From Flavobacterium weaverense (lineage in GTDB: Bacteria > Bacteroidota > Bacteroidia > Flavobacteriales > Flavobacteriaceae): a stretch of 64,000 nucleotides of DNA. The stretch covers positions 434,001-498,000 of the forward strand of contig NZ_REFH01000008.1 of the NCBI RefSeq assembly GCF_003688495.1, given 5' to 3'. Under the pieces are notes generated by a model. It was not told the origin of the DNA, searched no databases, and saw only the letters and a program-made list of their open reading frames with translations. The translations under genes and the position numbers were made by a program. This document shows, in pieces, positions 43,156 through 51,513 of this stretch (the first letter of the stretch is position 1; each line of letters begins with the position of its first letter).

Positions 43156-44352
43156 CTCCAACAACTTCTTACTCACTCGGCTACTCGCGATCAATGAAGC
43201 CAAAAATCCTAAAGTTACAATTGTACCCATTACCACTAAAACATTTTCGAGGGAGAAAATTACAGGATAAGCTAGAGTTTCTGTGATCATAATTAACTGG
43301 AAATGTTGTTGTAGTAACACAATTATAATTCCTAAAGTAAGGCCTATAATTCCACCTATAACGCTCAGTAATGTTCCTTGAAGTAGGAATATTTTACGCA
43401 GATATTTAATTTCAGTTCCTAAATTAAATAAGGTTTTTAAATTCCCTTTTTTATCTAAAATCATCATGATCAACGCGCCAATCAAGTTAAAAAGCGCTAC
43501 AACAATCACCAAAGTAAATATCAAATAAACAGCAATATTTTCTGTATTTAGCATTTTATAAAGCGACTCGTTTAATTGCGCTCGATTTTTTACTGTAATT
43601 TTATCAGAGAATATTATTTTTAATTTATCGGTAATGTCATTTTCATTCGCTCCAGAATTTATTTTAAATTCAATCCCTGAAACTTGGTTGATTCTGTACT
43701 CTAGTAATTCTTGAGCTAATCCTAAATCTGCAAAAACGTATTTTGAATCAAGATCTTCACTAATGGCATAAATACCCACAGGAATAATATCGGTTTTGTT
43801 GAAAGCTTGTTCTGGATTTTCGATCGCTCCTCGTCCCGGTTTTGGAACCAGAACTTCGAGTTGGTTATTAAAATCAAGCAGTCCCATCGAGAATTTTTGA
43901 GTAATTCCGTAACCTACGACAACTTGATAAGTATCTGGTTTTAGCCATTGACCGTTAAAAAGTTTTTTTTCAATTGCGTTAACTTTAACGAAATTGGAAT
44001 CAACTCCTTTTAAGTATGTGACATCTTGTTTCCCATTAAAAGTGAATAAAACGCGTTCTTCGATTATCTTAGTGTACGAAGCAATCCCATCAATTTTCTT
44101 AATTTCACTTTCTTGGGTTGGAGAAATAAAAAATGATTTCCCCAGCGTGCTACTGATCTTTAAATCGGGATCGATTTCATTTGTAAACGAAAGACTAAAA
44201 ACTTTCAGACCACTAAACACTGATAATACGACAAACAAAGCCATTGCACCTACAATAATTCCCATGCTGGCAATTCGATTGATGATGTTAATAGCGTTGT
44301 TTTTACTATTACTAAGAATATAGCGTTTAGCTACGTACAGTGGAAAATTCAA
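43153..44352 (-). CDS. LolC/LolE-type ABC transporter permease (FtsX family)
   Basis: 399 residues with one N-terminal membrane helix (about 25-48), a large periplasmic domain and three C-terminal helices (about 275-300, 320-345, 365-390), the MacB-core plus FtsX plan. NFPLYVAKRYILSNSKNNAI at the start is typical of lipoprotein-releasing permeases. Likely helps release lipoproteins from the inner membrane together with a LolD-like ATPase that is not adjacent. Three bases after rbfA, so cotranscribed with it, a common flavobacterial pair. Confidence 0.88.
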   Translation of the reverse strand: MNFPLYVAKRYILSNSKNNAINIINRIASMGIIVGAMALFVVLSVFSGLKVFSLSFTNEIDPDLKISSTLGKSFFISPTQESEIKKIDGIASYTKIIEERVLFTFNGKQDVTYLKGVDSNFVKVNAIEKKLFNGQWLKPDTYQVVVGYGITQKFSMGLLDFNNQLEVLVPKPGRGAIENPEQAFNKTDIIPVGIYAISEDLDSKYVFADLGLAQELLEYRINQVSGIEFKINSGANENDITDKLKIIFSDKITVKNRAQLNESLYKMLNTENIAVYLIFTLVIVVALFNLIGALIMMILDKKGNLKTLFNLGTEIKYLRKIFLLQGTLLSVIGGIIGLTLGIIIVLLQQHFQLIMITETLAYPVIFSLENVLVVMGTIVTLGFLASLIASSRVSKKLLE

Positions 44353-44355
44353 ATC

Positions 44356-44748
44356 TTATTGGAATCGGCGTTTGTCTAATAAATCTCTATTTTCAATTGG
44401 ATTGTCTCTATTTGCTAACGCATTGTCAATTTTTTCAATGTAATCTAATGAATCGTCGATGAAGAAAACTAAGTTGGGAACTTTACGCAATTGTAAGCGC
44501 ACACGTTGCGATAAGTCATGTTTTATAGTTTTAGAATTTGACTTTACCGCCTCTAATATTTCTTTTGCTTTATCTTGTGGAAAAACACTTAAATGCACGG
44601 TAGCAACAGATAAATCTGAAGTTACAACAACCTTGGATACCGAAATTATCAAATTACTAACTCCGTTTTTTCTCACTTCACCTTGTAGGATATCTACCAA
44701 ATCTTTTTGGATAACCCCACCTATTTTTTTCTGTCTATTTGTTTCCAT
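44356..44748 (-). CDS. rbfA: 30S ribosome-binding factor A
   Basis: Assembly factor for the small ribosomal subunit. 130 residues, single KH-like domain: METNRQKKIGGVIQKDLVDI, LIISVSKVVVTSDLSVATVH, then LRKVPNLVFFIDDSLDYIEKID. Complete. Followed on the same strand by the Lol-type permease. Confidence 0.95.
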   Translation of the reverse strand: METNRQKKIGGVIQKDLVDILQGEVRKNGVSNLIISVSKVVVTSDLSVATVHLSVFPQDKAKEILEAVKSNSKTIKHDLSQRVRLQLRKVPNLVFFIDDSLDYIEKIDNALANRDNPIENRDLLDKRRFQ

Positions 44749-44828
44749 GCTGCAAAAATACTACTTTTAAGGTTTATCCCGAAGTTTAGAGCCAAATTTT
44801 AAAATCAACTCATTATTACGTTTGTTTT

Positions 44829-44911
44829 TAGGAGCTATTTCCTGCTGTACACTATATCTTTCTCGCCGAACTCCGGCAAGAAAGGATGTCGTTTCCATCA
44901 GGGCTAGGGTA
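44829..44911 (-). repeat. Dispersed structured repeat, copy A
   Basis: Read on the minus strand: CCCTAGCCCTGATGGAAACG, then hairpin TTTCTTGCCG / CGGCGAGAAA (plus positions 44859-44883), then ATATAGTGTACAGCAGGAAA and TAGCTCC. I recognise this from many Flavobacterium genomes. Its plan (short motif, hairpin, TAGTG-AxAGC motif) matches copy B at 58376-58492. No ORF. Confidence 0.55.
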
Positions 44912-44979
44912 TCCGGGAAAGTAACACGTTGAGATTCCATCAGAAATCTAAAATCGTTAATCTAAAATCTAAAATTTTA

Positions 44980-47900
44980 ATGCAAAGACCTTCCTTTTCT
45001 ATATATGACGCCTCAGCTGGTTCTGGTAAAACGTATGCTTTGGTCAAAGAATATCTTAAAATTATTCTTGTCGCGAAGAAAAATGATGCCTATCGCAATA
45101 TCCTAGCCATAACTTTTACTAACAAAGCGGTTCATGAGATGAAAAGCCGAATAGTAGGTAGTTTATCTGAATTTGCAAAAGACGAGCCAAGTGATAAAGC
45201 AATGGATTTAATGCAAGACTTGTTTGCTGGCGTTAGAAAAATAGACAAACCAGAAGAATGGGAGGAAGAGCCGCTGGGTCTTTCTATTATCCAAATCAAA
45301 ACTAAATCACAACAAATCATAAAGCACATAATTCATAATTATGCAGCTTTTGATATTTCTACGATAGATAAATTCACTCACAAAGTGATTCGTGCTTTTG
45401 CGCATGATCTTGGTTTACCAATGACTTTTGAAGTAACCTTGGACACTGAGAATTTATTAGTCGAAGCTGTTGATGCAATTATCGCTCAGGCTGGAGAAGA
45501 TGAGACGTTGACTAAGTTACTTGTGGATTTCACGATGGAGAAAACCGATGATGATAAATCTTGGGATATTTCACGTGAAATTCTGGATACGGGTCGATTG
45601 ATTTTAAACGAAAACAATCGGAATGAAATTACTCATTTCCAAGATAAATCAATCTCTGAATTTGTTGCCATTAAGCAAAAATTATCCGAGGCTTGCAAAG
45701 TCTTAGAAAAAGAGAGTATTACGCTGGCTGATGAAGCACTGTCACTAATTGATAAGAATGGTATTGATCTCAAGTCATTTTCTGGATCCTACTTTCCAAA
45801 ACATTTGGTTAGTATTCAGGAAGGGAAGTTTAACCCAAAAAATAAAACGTATCACGAATTTGATGATGTAAAAATCAATAAAACGGCTAAAGACCGGGCA
45901 ATTATTGAAAATTTAATTCCTGAATTACTTCAGATTCTAGCAACAATTTATAAAGCATTTGAGAAACGAGATTTTTACAAAGCATTTTTAAAAAATATAA
46001 CACCGCTTTCCTTATTAAATACGGTTAGTAATGAATTGAAGAAAATTCAAACAGAACAGAGTATCCTTTCTATTACTGAATTTAATGCACTGATTCATAG
46101 AGAAATTCAAAACCAACCCGCTCCCTTTATATATGAACGACTAGGCGAGCGGTACCGTCACTTTTTTATAGATGAGTTTCAAGATACATCTGAGATGCAG
46201 TGGCAAAACCTTATTCCATTAATTGATAATGCTACATCTAGTGAAATTGATGGTGAAAAAGGAACTTTGATGATTGTAGGCGATCCAAAACAGTCAATTT
46301 ACAGATGGCGCGGTGGAAAAGCAGAACAATTTATAGATTTAAGTAAGGAACAAAATCCATTCAATAACCCAGAGAAAAAGCTAAAACATCTTGATAAAAA
46401 TTACCGTTCCTATTCGCAGGTAATTGAGTTTAATAATGCTTTCTTTAAAATGTTGTCGAATGAATTTGAACATCCTGATTATAAAGATTTATACGCTAAT
46501 CATAGTCACCAAAAAACGAATAATAAAACAGGTGGATATGTGAACATTTCTTTCATTCCAAAAGTAGAAAAACGCGAGGATTCTATTGAAAATCAAGTGG
46601 AAGAAGAAGGTCTAGATAAAACCGAATTATTTGTTCAAGGTACTCTAAATACTATACAAACGGTATTATCTGAAGGTTTTGAATATAAAGACATTGTAAT
46701 TCTAACTAGAAAGCGTAGTCAGGGTATCGCAATAGCTAATTATTTGACAGAGCAAAAAATTCCGCTTTTGTCATCAGAAACCTTGATGATTCAAAACGCG
46801 ACAGAAGTCCGATTGATTATTCATTTATTGAAATACTTAAAGAACAATTCTGATTTAGAGGCAAAAGCTAACTTTTTGCAATATTTAGCTCAAAACATTC
46901 AAGATCAATTACCAGTTCATGATTTCATTGCAGAAGGAATGGAAAGAAAACTTGAAGTTGATTTTGAAAGCTGGTTAATGAGTTTCAACGTAGCGCTCTC
47001 TTTCGAAAACATTCGAAAAAAATCTTTGTATGAGGCTGTTGAAGTTATAATTAGCAAATTCCTCTCCCCATCCCTCTCCAAAGGAGAGGGTGACGAAGTA
47101 GATAGTGATTCAGATAATTTTGGATATATGACTGGGGGTAATAGTTCTCATCTTTTGCTTGAAAAAGCTAAAGAAAACCGAAAAAATCCAACAAATGCTG
47201 AAAAGGTTTTATGGATGGAACTAAGATCGAAATCGCTCGAAGATTTTAAATTTAGGCAACAACATTTGATTGGTGATTACATTGTTGACTTTGTATGTCT
47301 AAAGTCAAAGTTGGTTGTCGAGGTTGATGGAAATTATCATTTTACTGATGAACAATTGGTATTAGATGAACAGCGAACTTTAATTATAAATGAATTAGGT
47401 TATAGGGTAATTCGTTTTACAAACGAAGAAGTTTTAAAAAATATTCAGTTTGTTTTAGATAAAATAGTTAAAGAATTAGTTGCTCAACAAAATCTTGTAC
47501 ATTCTGTTATGCCGTTTTCGGCTCCCTTCCCTTCGGGGAGGGTTGGGGTGGGGAATGCTTACGTGCAATATTTCCTAGACATTGTTTTAGAACGGGATAT
47601 TCGAAACCAAGCAGGAATAGCTGACTTTTTAAGTTTTTGGGATAAAAATGCAGAGAAATTTAGCATTCCATCTCCTGAAGGAAATAACGCGGTTAGGATT
47701 ATGACTATTCATAAATCAAAAGGGTTAGAATTTCCTGTTGTTATATTTCCTTTTGCTGAAGAAGATTACAATAGAAAGCCAAAAGATAAATTATGGCTTA
47801 ATGCCGATGAAGAAGATTTTGGTTTGCCCAAAGTTTTGATTGATAATAGTAGTGCAGTTGAAGGTTTTGGCGATGAAGCCGCTGAGGTTTACAATTTGAA

Positions 47901-48663
47901 AAAACAGGAAGAGTTATTAGACAGTATTAATGTTTTGTATGTAGCCTTAACTCGAGCGGAGGAGCAGCTTTATGTTATTTCGAATATGAATTTATCTCGA
48001 AAAGGTGAGGTGCCAACAAATAACATGTGTACTTTTTTTATTGATTATATTAAAAGTAATGCAGATTTCCATGTCGAAAAATTAAATTATGAATTTGGAG
48101 ACAAAACCAAGTTGTCGAATAAAAAGAAACATGTTGATACTTCTAAGACGATTCCATTCGTTCGAGAAATTCTAAATCCAAAGAATATAAAAATAGCACA
48201 AAGAGAAGCTCTGATGTGGGGAACTTTACAGCAGGAGGCTATTGAATATGGAAATCTTATTCATGAAATTCTGTCATTTGTAAAATCAAAAAGTGATGTA
48301 GACTTAGCATTAGTAAAGGCTATTGAAACTGGATTAATCACACAGAATCAAAGTGAAATTGTTTATAATACAATTCTAAGTATTATTAATCATAATGAGT
48401 TGGAGAGCTATTTTGATGATAAGCATGAGATTTTGAACGAGCAAACCATAATTCAAAAGGAGGGAAAAACTGTAAAGCCTGACCGAATGGTGATAACTAA
48501 GGATAAGGAAGTTTTTTTACTTGATTATAAAACGGGGACACATCAAGTGAAATACCAGCAACAATTAGAGAATTATCAAAGCGCAATTGAGTCGATGGGT
48601 TATAAGGTTGTTAAAAAAGCGCTTATTTACATCGGAAAAGGAATCGAAGTAGTAAATTTGTAG
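44980..48663 (+). CDS. UvrD/AddA-like helicase-nuclease with in-frame DUF559 insertion
   Basis: 1227 residues from ATG 44980; an in-frame TTG at 44929 is rejected because it lies in repeat DNA. Superfamily 1A helicase: Walker A YDASAGSGKTYALV, motif II FIDEFQDTSEMQW, motif III GDPKQSIYRWRGG, LDKNYRSY, MTIHKSKGLEFPVV, and VALTRAEEQLYV. C-terminal RecB-family nuclease: YGNLIHEILS and VFLLDYKTGTHQVKYQQQLE. It should act in double-strand break repair with the nuclease at 51514. Residues about 697-858 are foreign: a DUF559 endonuclease domain with hairpin DNA ends, still open in frame. Without it the protein would be near the usual 1060 or so. Confidence 0.92.
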   Translation: MQRPSFSIYDASAGSGKTYALVKEYLKIILVAKKNDAYRNILAITFTNKAVHEMKSRIVGSLSEFAKDEPSDKAMDLMQDLFAGVRKIDKPEEWEEEPLGLSIIQIKTKSQQIIKHIIHNYAAFDISTIDKFTHKVIRAFAHDLGLPMTFEVTLDTENLLVEAVDAIIAQAGEDETLTKLLVDFTMEKTDDDKSWDISREILDTGRLILNENNRNEITHFQDKSISEFVAIKQKLSEACKVLEKESITLADEALSLIDKNGIDLKSFSGSYFPKHLVSIQEGKFNPKNKTYHEFDDVKINKTAKDRAIIENLIPELLQILATIYKAFEKRDFYKAFLKNITPLSLLNTVSNELKKIQTEQSILSITEFNALIHREIQNQPAPFIYERLGERYRHFFIDEFQDTSEMQWQNLIPLIDNATSSEIDGEKGTLMIVGDPKQSIYRWRGGKAEQFIDLSKEQNPFNNPEKKLKHLDKNYRSYSQVIEFNNAFFKMLSNEFEHPDYKDLYANHSHQKTNNKTGGYVNISFIPKVEKREDSIENQVEEEGLDKTELFVQGTLNTIQTVLSEGFEYKDIVILTRKRSQGIAIANYLTEQKIPLLSSETLMIQNATEVRLIIHLLKYLKNNSDLEAKANFLQYLAQNIQDQLPVHDFIAEGMERKLEVDFESWLMSFNVALSFENIRKKSLYEAVEVIISKFLSPSLSKGEGDEVDSDSDNFGYMTGGNSSHLLLEKAKENRKNPTNAEKVLWMELRSKSLEDFKFRQQHLIGDYIVDFVCLKSKLVVEVDGNYHFTDEQLVLDEQRTLIINELGYRVIRFTNEEVLKNIQFVLDKIVKELVAQQNLVHSVMPFSAPFPSGRVGVGNAYVQYFLDIVLERDIRNQAGIADFLSFWDKNAEKFSIPSPEGNNAVRIMTIHKSKGLEFPVVIFPFAEEDYNRKPKDKLWLNADEEDFGLPKVLIDNSSAVEGFGDEAAEVYNLKKQEELLDSINVLYVALTRAEEQLYVISNMNLSRKGEVPTNNMCTFFIDYIKSNADFHVEKLNYEFGDKTKLSNKKKHVDTSKTIPFVREILNPKNIKIAQREALMWGTLQQEAIEYGNLIHEILSFVKSKSDVDLALVKAIETGLITQNQSEIVYNTILSIINHNELESYFDDKHEILNEQTIIQKEGKTVKPDRMVITKDKEVFLLDYKTGTHQVKYQQQLENYQSAIESMGYKVVKKALIYIGKGIEVVNL
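47066..47553 (+). mobile_element. Mini-element carrying a DUF559 endonuclease domain
   Basis: Left end CCCCAT followed by hairpin CCCTCTCC-AAA-GGAGAGGG (47072-47090); right end hairpin CCCTTCCC-TTC-GGGGAGGG (47524-47542) followed by TTGGGGTGGGG. The two ends are inverted with respect to each other. Between them lies one complete DUF559/Vsr-like domain: RKNPTNAEKVLWMELR, FKFRQQHLIGDYIVDFVCLK, KLVVEVDGNYHF and ELGYRVIRFTNEEV, with the D...ExD acidic residues intact. The element adds about 162 codons to the helicase without stop or frameshift. Mobility is inferred from structure and from the solo end near lepA. Confidence 0.7.
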
Positions 48664-48709
48664 CGTTAAAATGAATTATTCGCATAAATGAATGTATAAA
48701 TAAATTAAT

Positions 48710-49903
48710 ATGTACGGAAAAATACAACAGCATCTGCAGACTGAACTTCAAACAATTGTAGATAACGGAATTTTTAAATCGGAAAGAATTATTACATCGC
48801 CACAAGGAGCAGAAATTACTATTTCTACTGGCGAGACAGTTTTAAACTTCTGTTCTAACAATTATCTTGGTTTGTCATCACACCCAGAAGTAGTTCAAGC
48901 TGCTAAAGATGCATTAGATACACATGGTTTCGGAATGTCGTCAGTTCGTTTTATTTGCGGAACACAGGATATTCATAAGACATTAGAGAAAAAAATTGCA
49001 GAGTTCTACGGAACAGAAGACACTATTCTATACGCAGCTGCCTTTGATGCAAATGGTGGAGTTTTTGAACCATTATTAGGAGCCGAAGATTGCATCATTT
49101 CTGATAGTTTAAATCATGCTTCTATTATAGATGGTGTTCGTTTATGTAAAGCGGCTCGTTATCGTTATGAAAATAGCAACATGGAGGATTTAGAGCAGCA
49201 GTTAATTAAAGCAACTGAAGCTGGAACTCGTTTCAAGTTAATTGTGACGGATGGTGTTTTCTCTATGGATGGATTAGTAGCGCCGTTAGATAAAATCTGT
49301 GACTTAGCTGATAAATACGATGCAATGGTCATGGTTGATGAGTGTCATGCTGCAGGATTTATAGGTGCAACAGGAAAAGGTACACTTGAAGCTAAAGGTG
49401 TTATGGGACGTGTAGATATTATCACTGGTACATTAGGTAAAGCTTTAGGTGGCGCAATGGGTGGTTACACGACCGCTAAAAAAGAAATTATTGAATTATT
49501 GCGTCAGAGATCACGACCGTATTTATTTTCTAACTCTTTAGCACCATCGATTGTAGGAGCTTCAATTAAAGTTTTTGAAATTTTAGAAAGAGATACTTTA
49601 TTGCGTGATAAGTTAGAAGAGAACACAAATTACTTCAAAGCAGGAATGAAAAAAGCTGGTTTTGACATCATTGATGGTGATTCAGCAATTGTACCTGTTA
49701 TGCTTTATGATGCTAAATTATCACAAACAATGGCTAATGAGTTGTTGAAAAAAGGTATTTATGTTATAGGATTCTTTTTTCCTGTAGTGCCAAAAGATAA
49801 AGCAAGAATTAGAGTACAATTGTCGGCGGCGCATACTACTGCTCACATAGATAAGGCGATTGATGCATTTACAGCAGTTGGAAAAGAGTTAAATATTATA
49901 TAA
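48710..49903 (+). CDS. kbl: Glycine C-acetyltransferase (2-amino-3-ketobutyrate CoA ligase)
   Basis: PLP enzyme of threonine degradation giving glycine and acetyl-CoA. 397 residues of the alpha-oxoamine synthase family: [79 protein letters not shown] and the Schiff-base Lys in [16 protein letters not shown]. Close to E. coli Kbl along its length, which favours this over serine palmitoyltransferase or BioF. Confidence 0.92.
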   Translation: MYGKIQQHLQTELQTIVDNGIFKSERIITSPQGAEITISTGETVLNFCSNNYLGLSSHPEVVQAAKDALDTHGFGMSSVRFICGTQDIHKTLEKKIAEFYGTEDTILYAAAFDANGGVFEPLLGAEDCIISDSLNHASIIDGVRLCKAARYRYENSNMEDLEQQLIKATEAGTRFKLIVTDGVFSMDGLVAPLDKICDLADKYDAMVMVDECHAAGFIGATGKGTLEAKGVMGRVDIITGTLGKALGGAMGGYTTAKKEIIELLRQRSRPYLFSNSLAPSIVGASIKVFEILERDTLLRDKLEENTNYFKAGMKKAGFDIIDGDSAIVPVMLYDAKLSQTMANELLKKGIYVIGFFFPVVPKDKARIRVQLSAAHTTAHIDKAIDAFTAVGKELNII

Positions 49904-49946
49904 TTCCCACTTTTAGTGGGCATTGTGGCTTTTTTTTAACATTTCA

Positions 49947-49978
49947 TTTTGTAGTTTAAAATTTACGTACTACTTTTG
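49947..49978 (+). promoter_or_regulatory. Strong promoter of ompA-like gene
   Basis: TTTTG (49947-49951), 19-bp spacer, TACTTTTG (49971-49978): near-perfect Bacteroidetes consensus, predicted leader about 30 nt. Confidence 0.8.
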
Positions 49979-50015
49979 CTTATAATTAACTAAATTGTAA
50001 TTAAAAAATTTAAGT

Positions 50016-51449
50016 ATGAAACATCTTAACAAAATTTTTGTTGCTGTGATGATGGTGATGGGATTAAGTTCTCAAGCACAAGACAGTAACAATCCTTGGG
50101 CTATCTCTTTTGGAGTTAATGCCGTTGATACTAGGACAAGTGCTGGTGGTGGAAATAATTGGCTTGATCGTCATTTTTCTCAACCATTTGCAGTAAAAGA
50201 CAACTGGAATGTTCTTCCATCTGTATCTTATTTATCTGTATCTAGATACGTGGGGGATAATTTCTCTTTCGGTCTTGCTGGATCTGTAAACAAGATTGAC
50301 AAGTATGTGAAATTTGATCCAACTGCTCCTGGTCATGATTCAAGAGGAATGGTAGTTTCTAATCCTGGTGATTTAATGTATTATGGTATTGACGCTACAG
50401 TTAAATATAGCTTCATGAACCTAATTAAATCTAAAGTGATTGATCCTTCTCTTTCTGTTGGTGGAGGTTATACTTTCTTTGGTGATAGTAGCTACGGAAC
50501 ATTAAACCCTGGTGCTGGACTAACATTATGGTTTACTGACAATGTAGGTTTAGAGCTTGCATCAAAATACAAAAAATCATTCGGAGATAGAGAAGATGCT
50601 TCTGGAACTCCAGATGCTCCATCTCACTTCCAACATTCTGCTGGAATTATCTTCAAATTTGGTGGTAAAGATACAGATGGTGACGGAATATATGACAAAG
50701 ATGATGCTTGTCCAGAAGTTGCTGGTTTAAAGCAATTCAACGGATGTCCTGATACTGACGGAGATGGTATTCAAGATAGTGAAGATGAGTGTCCTACTGA
50801 ATTTGGATTAGCTGCTTTAAAAGGTTGTCCTGATACTGATGGAGATGGTGTAGCTGATAAAGATGACGCTTGTCCAGATGTTGCTGGTTTAGTTGCTTTA
50901 AAAGGTTGTCCTGATACTGACGGAGATGGTGTAGCTGATAAAGATGACAAATGTCCTACTGTTGCAGGTCCAAAAGAGAACGCAGGTTGTCCTTGGCCAG
51001 ATACTGACGGAGATGGTGTATTAGACAAAGATGATGATTGTCCTACTGTAGCTGGTCCAGCTAGTAACAGAGGATGTCCAGAAGTAACTACTGAAGCTTT
51101 AGATAACCTTAAAATCCAAGCTAGAGCAATCTACTTTAATTCAGGTAAATCTACTTTCAAATCTGCTGATGTTCCAGCTAGATTAGATGCTATGGCAAAT
51201 ATCCTTAAAAACTATCCTAACGCTAAATTCAGTGTTGAAGGACACACAGATAGCGATGGTTCAGATGCTTTCAACCAAACACTTTCTGAAGAAAGAGCTA
51301 CAGTTGTTAAAGACGCTCTTTTAGAAAGAGGTATCAAATCTAGCAACTTAAATGCTGTTGGATATGGTGAGTCTAAACCAGTTGAAACAAACAAAACTGC
51401 TGCTGGTAAAGCAAAAAATAGAAGAACAGAAGTTATTTTACAAAAATAA
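50016..51449 (+). CDS. OmpA family outer-membrane protein with thrombospondin type-3 repeats
   Basis: 477 residues. Signal peptide ([22 protein letters not shown]), beta-barrel to about 215, then five calcium-binding TSP3 units of the form DTDGDGxxDxDDxCPxxxG (about 222-352), and a C-terminal OmpA peptidoglycan-binding domain ([68 protein letters not shown]). Probably a major porin-like protein tethering the outer membrane to murein. Strong promoter, clear terminator and codon bias indicate high expression. Confidence 0.95.
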   Translation: MKHLNKIFVAVMMVMGLSSQAQDSNNPWAISFGVNAVDTRTSAGGGNNWLDRHFSQPFAVKDNWNVLPSVSYLSVSRYVGDNFSFGLAGSVNKIDKYVKFDPTAPGHDSRGMVVSNPGDLMYYGIDATVKYSFMNLIKSKVIDPSLSVGGGYTFFGDSSYGTLNPGAGLTLWFTDNVGLELASKYKKSFGDREDASGTPDAPSHFQHSAGIIFKFGGKDTDGDGIYDKDDACPEVAGLKQFNGCPDTDGDGIQDSEDECPTEFGLAALKGCPDTDGDGVADKDDACPDVAGLVALKGCPDTDGDGVADKDDKCPTVAGPKENAGCPWPDTDGDGVLDKDDDCPTVAGPASNRGCPEVTTEALDNLKIQARAIYFNSGKSTFKSADVPARLDAMANILKNYPNAKFSVEGHTDSDGSDAFNQTLSEERATVVKDALLERGIKSSNLNAVGYGESKPVETNKTAAGKAKNRRTEVILQK

Positions 51450-51468
51450 TTTCCTTCAAACTTTTATA

Positions 51469-51499
51469 GAAAACGCCTCGATTTATCGGGGCGTTTTTT
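51469..51499 (+). terminator. Intrinsic terminator after ompA-like gene
   Basis: AAAACGCCTCGAT / ATCGGGGCGTTTT, then eight T's. Confidence 0.92.
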
Positions 51500-51513
51500 T
51501 TATTTTTTATATT

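Noticed and set aside
44929..44979. N-terminal TTG extension of the helicase
   Set aside because: Translates AATCTAAAATC repeat DNA; ATG 44980 lies right before the Walker A region as in relatives.
50771..51028. Minus-strand frame with SVSGQPFKA repeats
   Set aside because: Shadow of the TSP3 repeat codons in the OmpA-like gene.
51352..51513. N-terminal extension of the AddB-like gene into ompA
   Set aside because: Would overlap the end of ompA and its terminator in another frame; ATG 51514 gives the natural family start.
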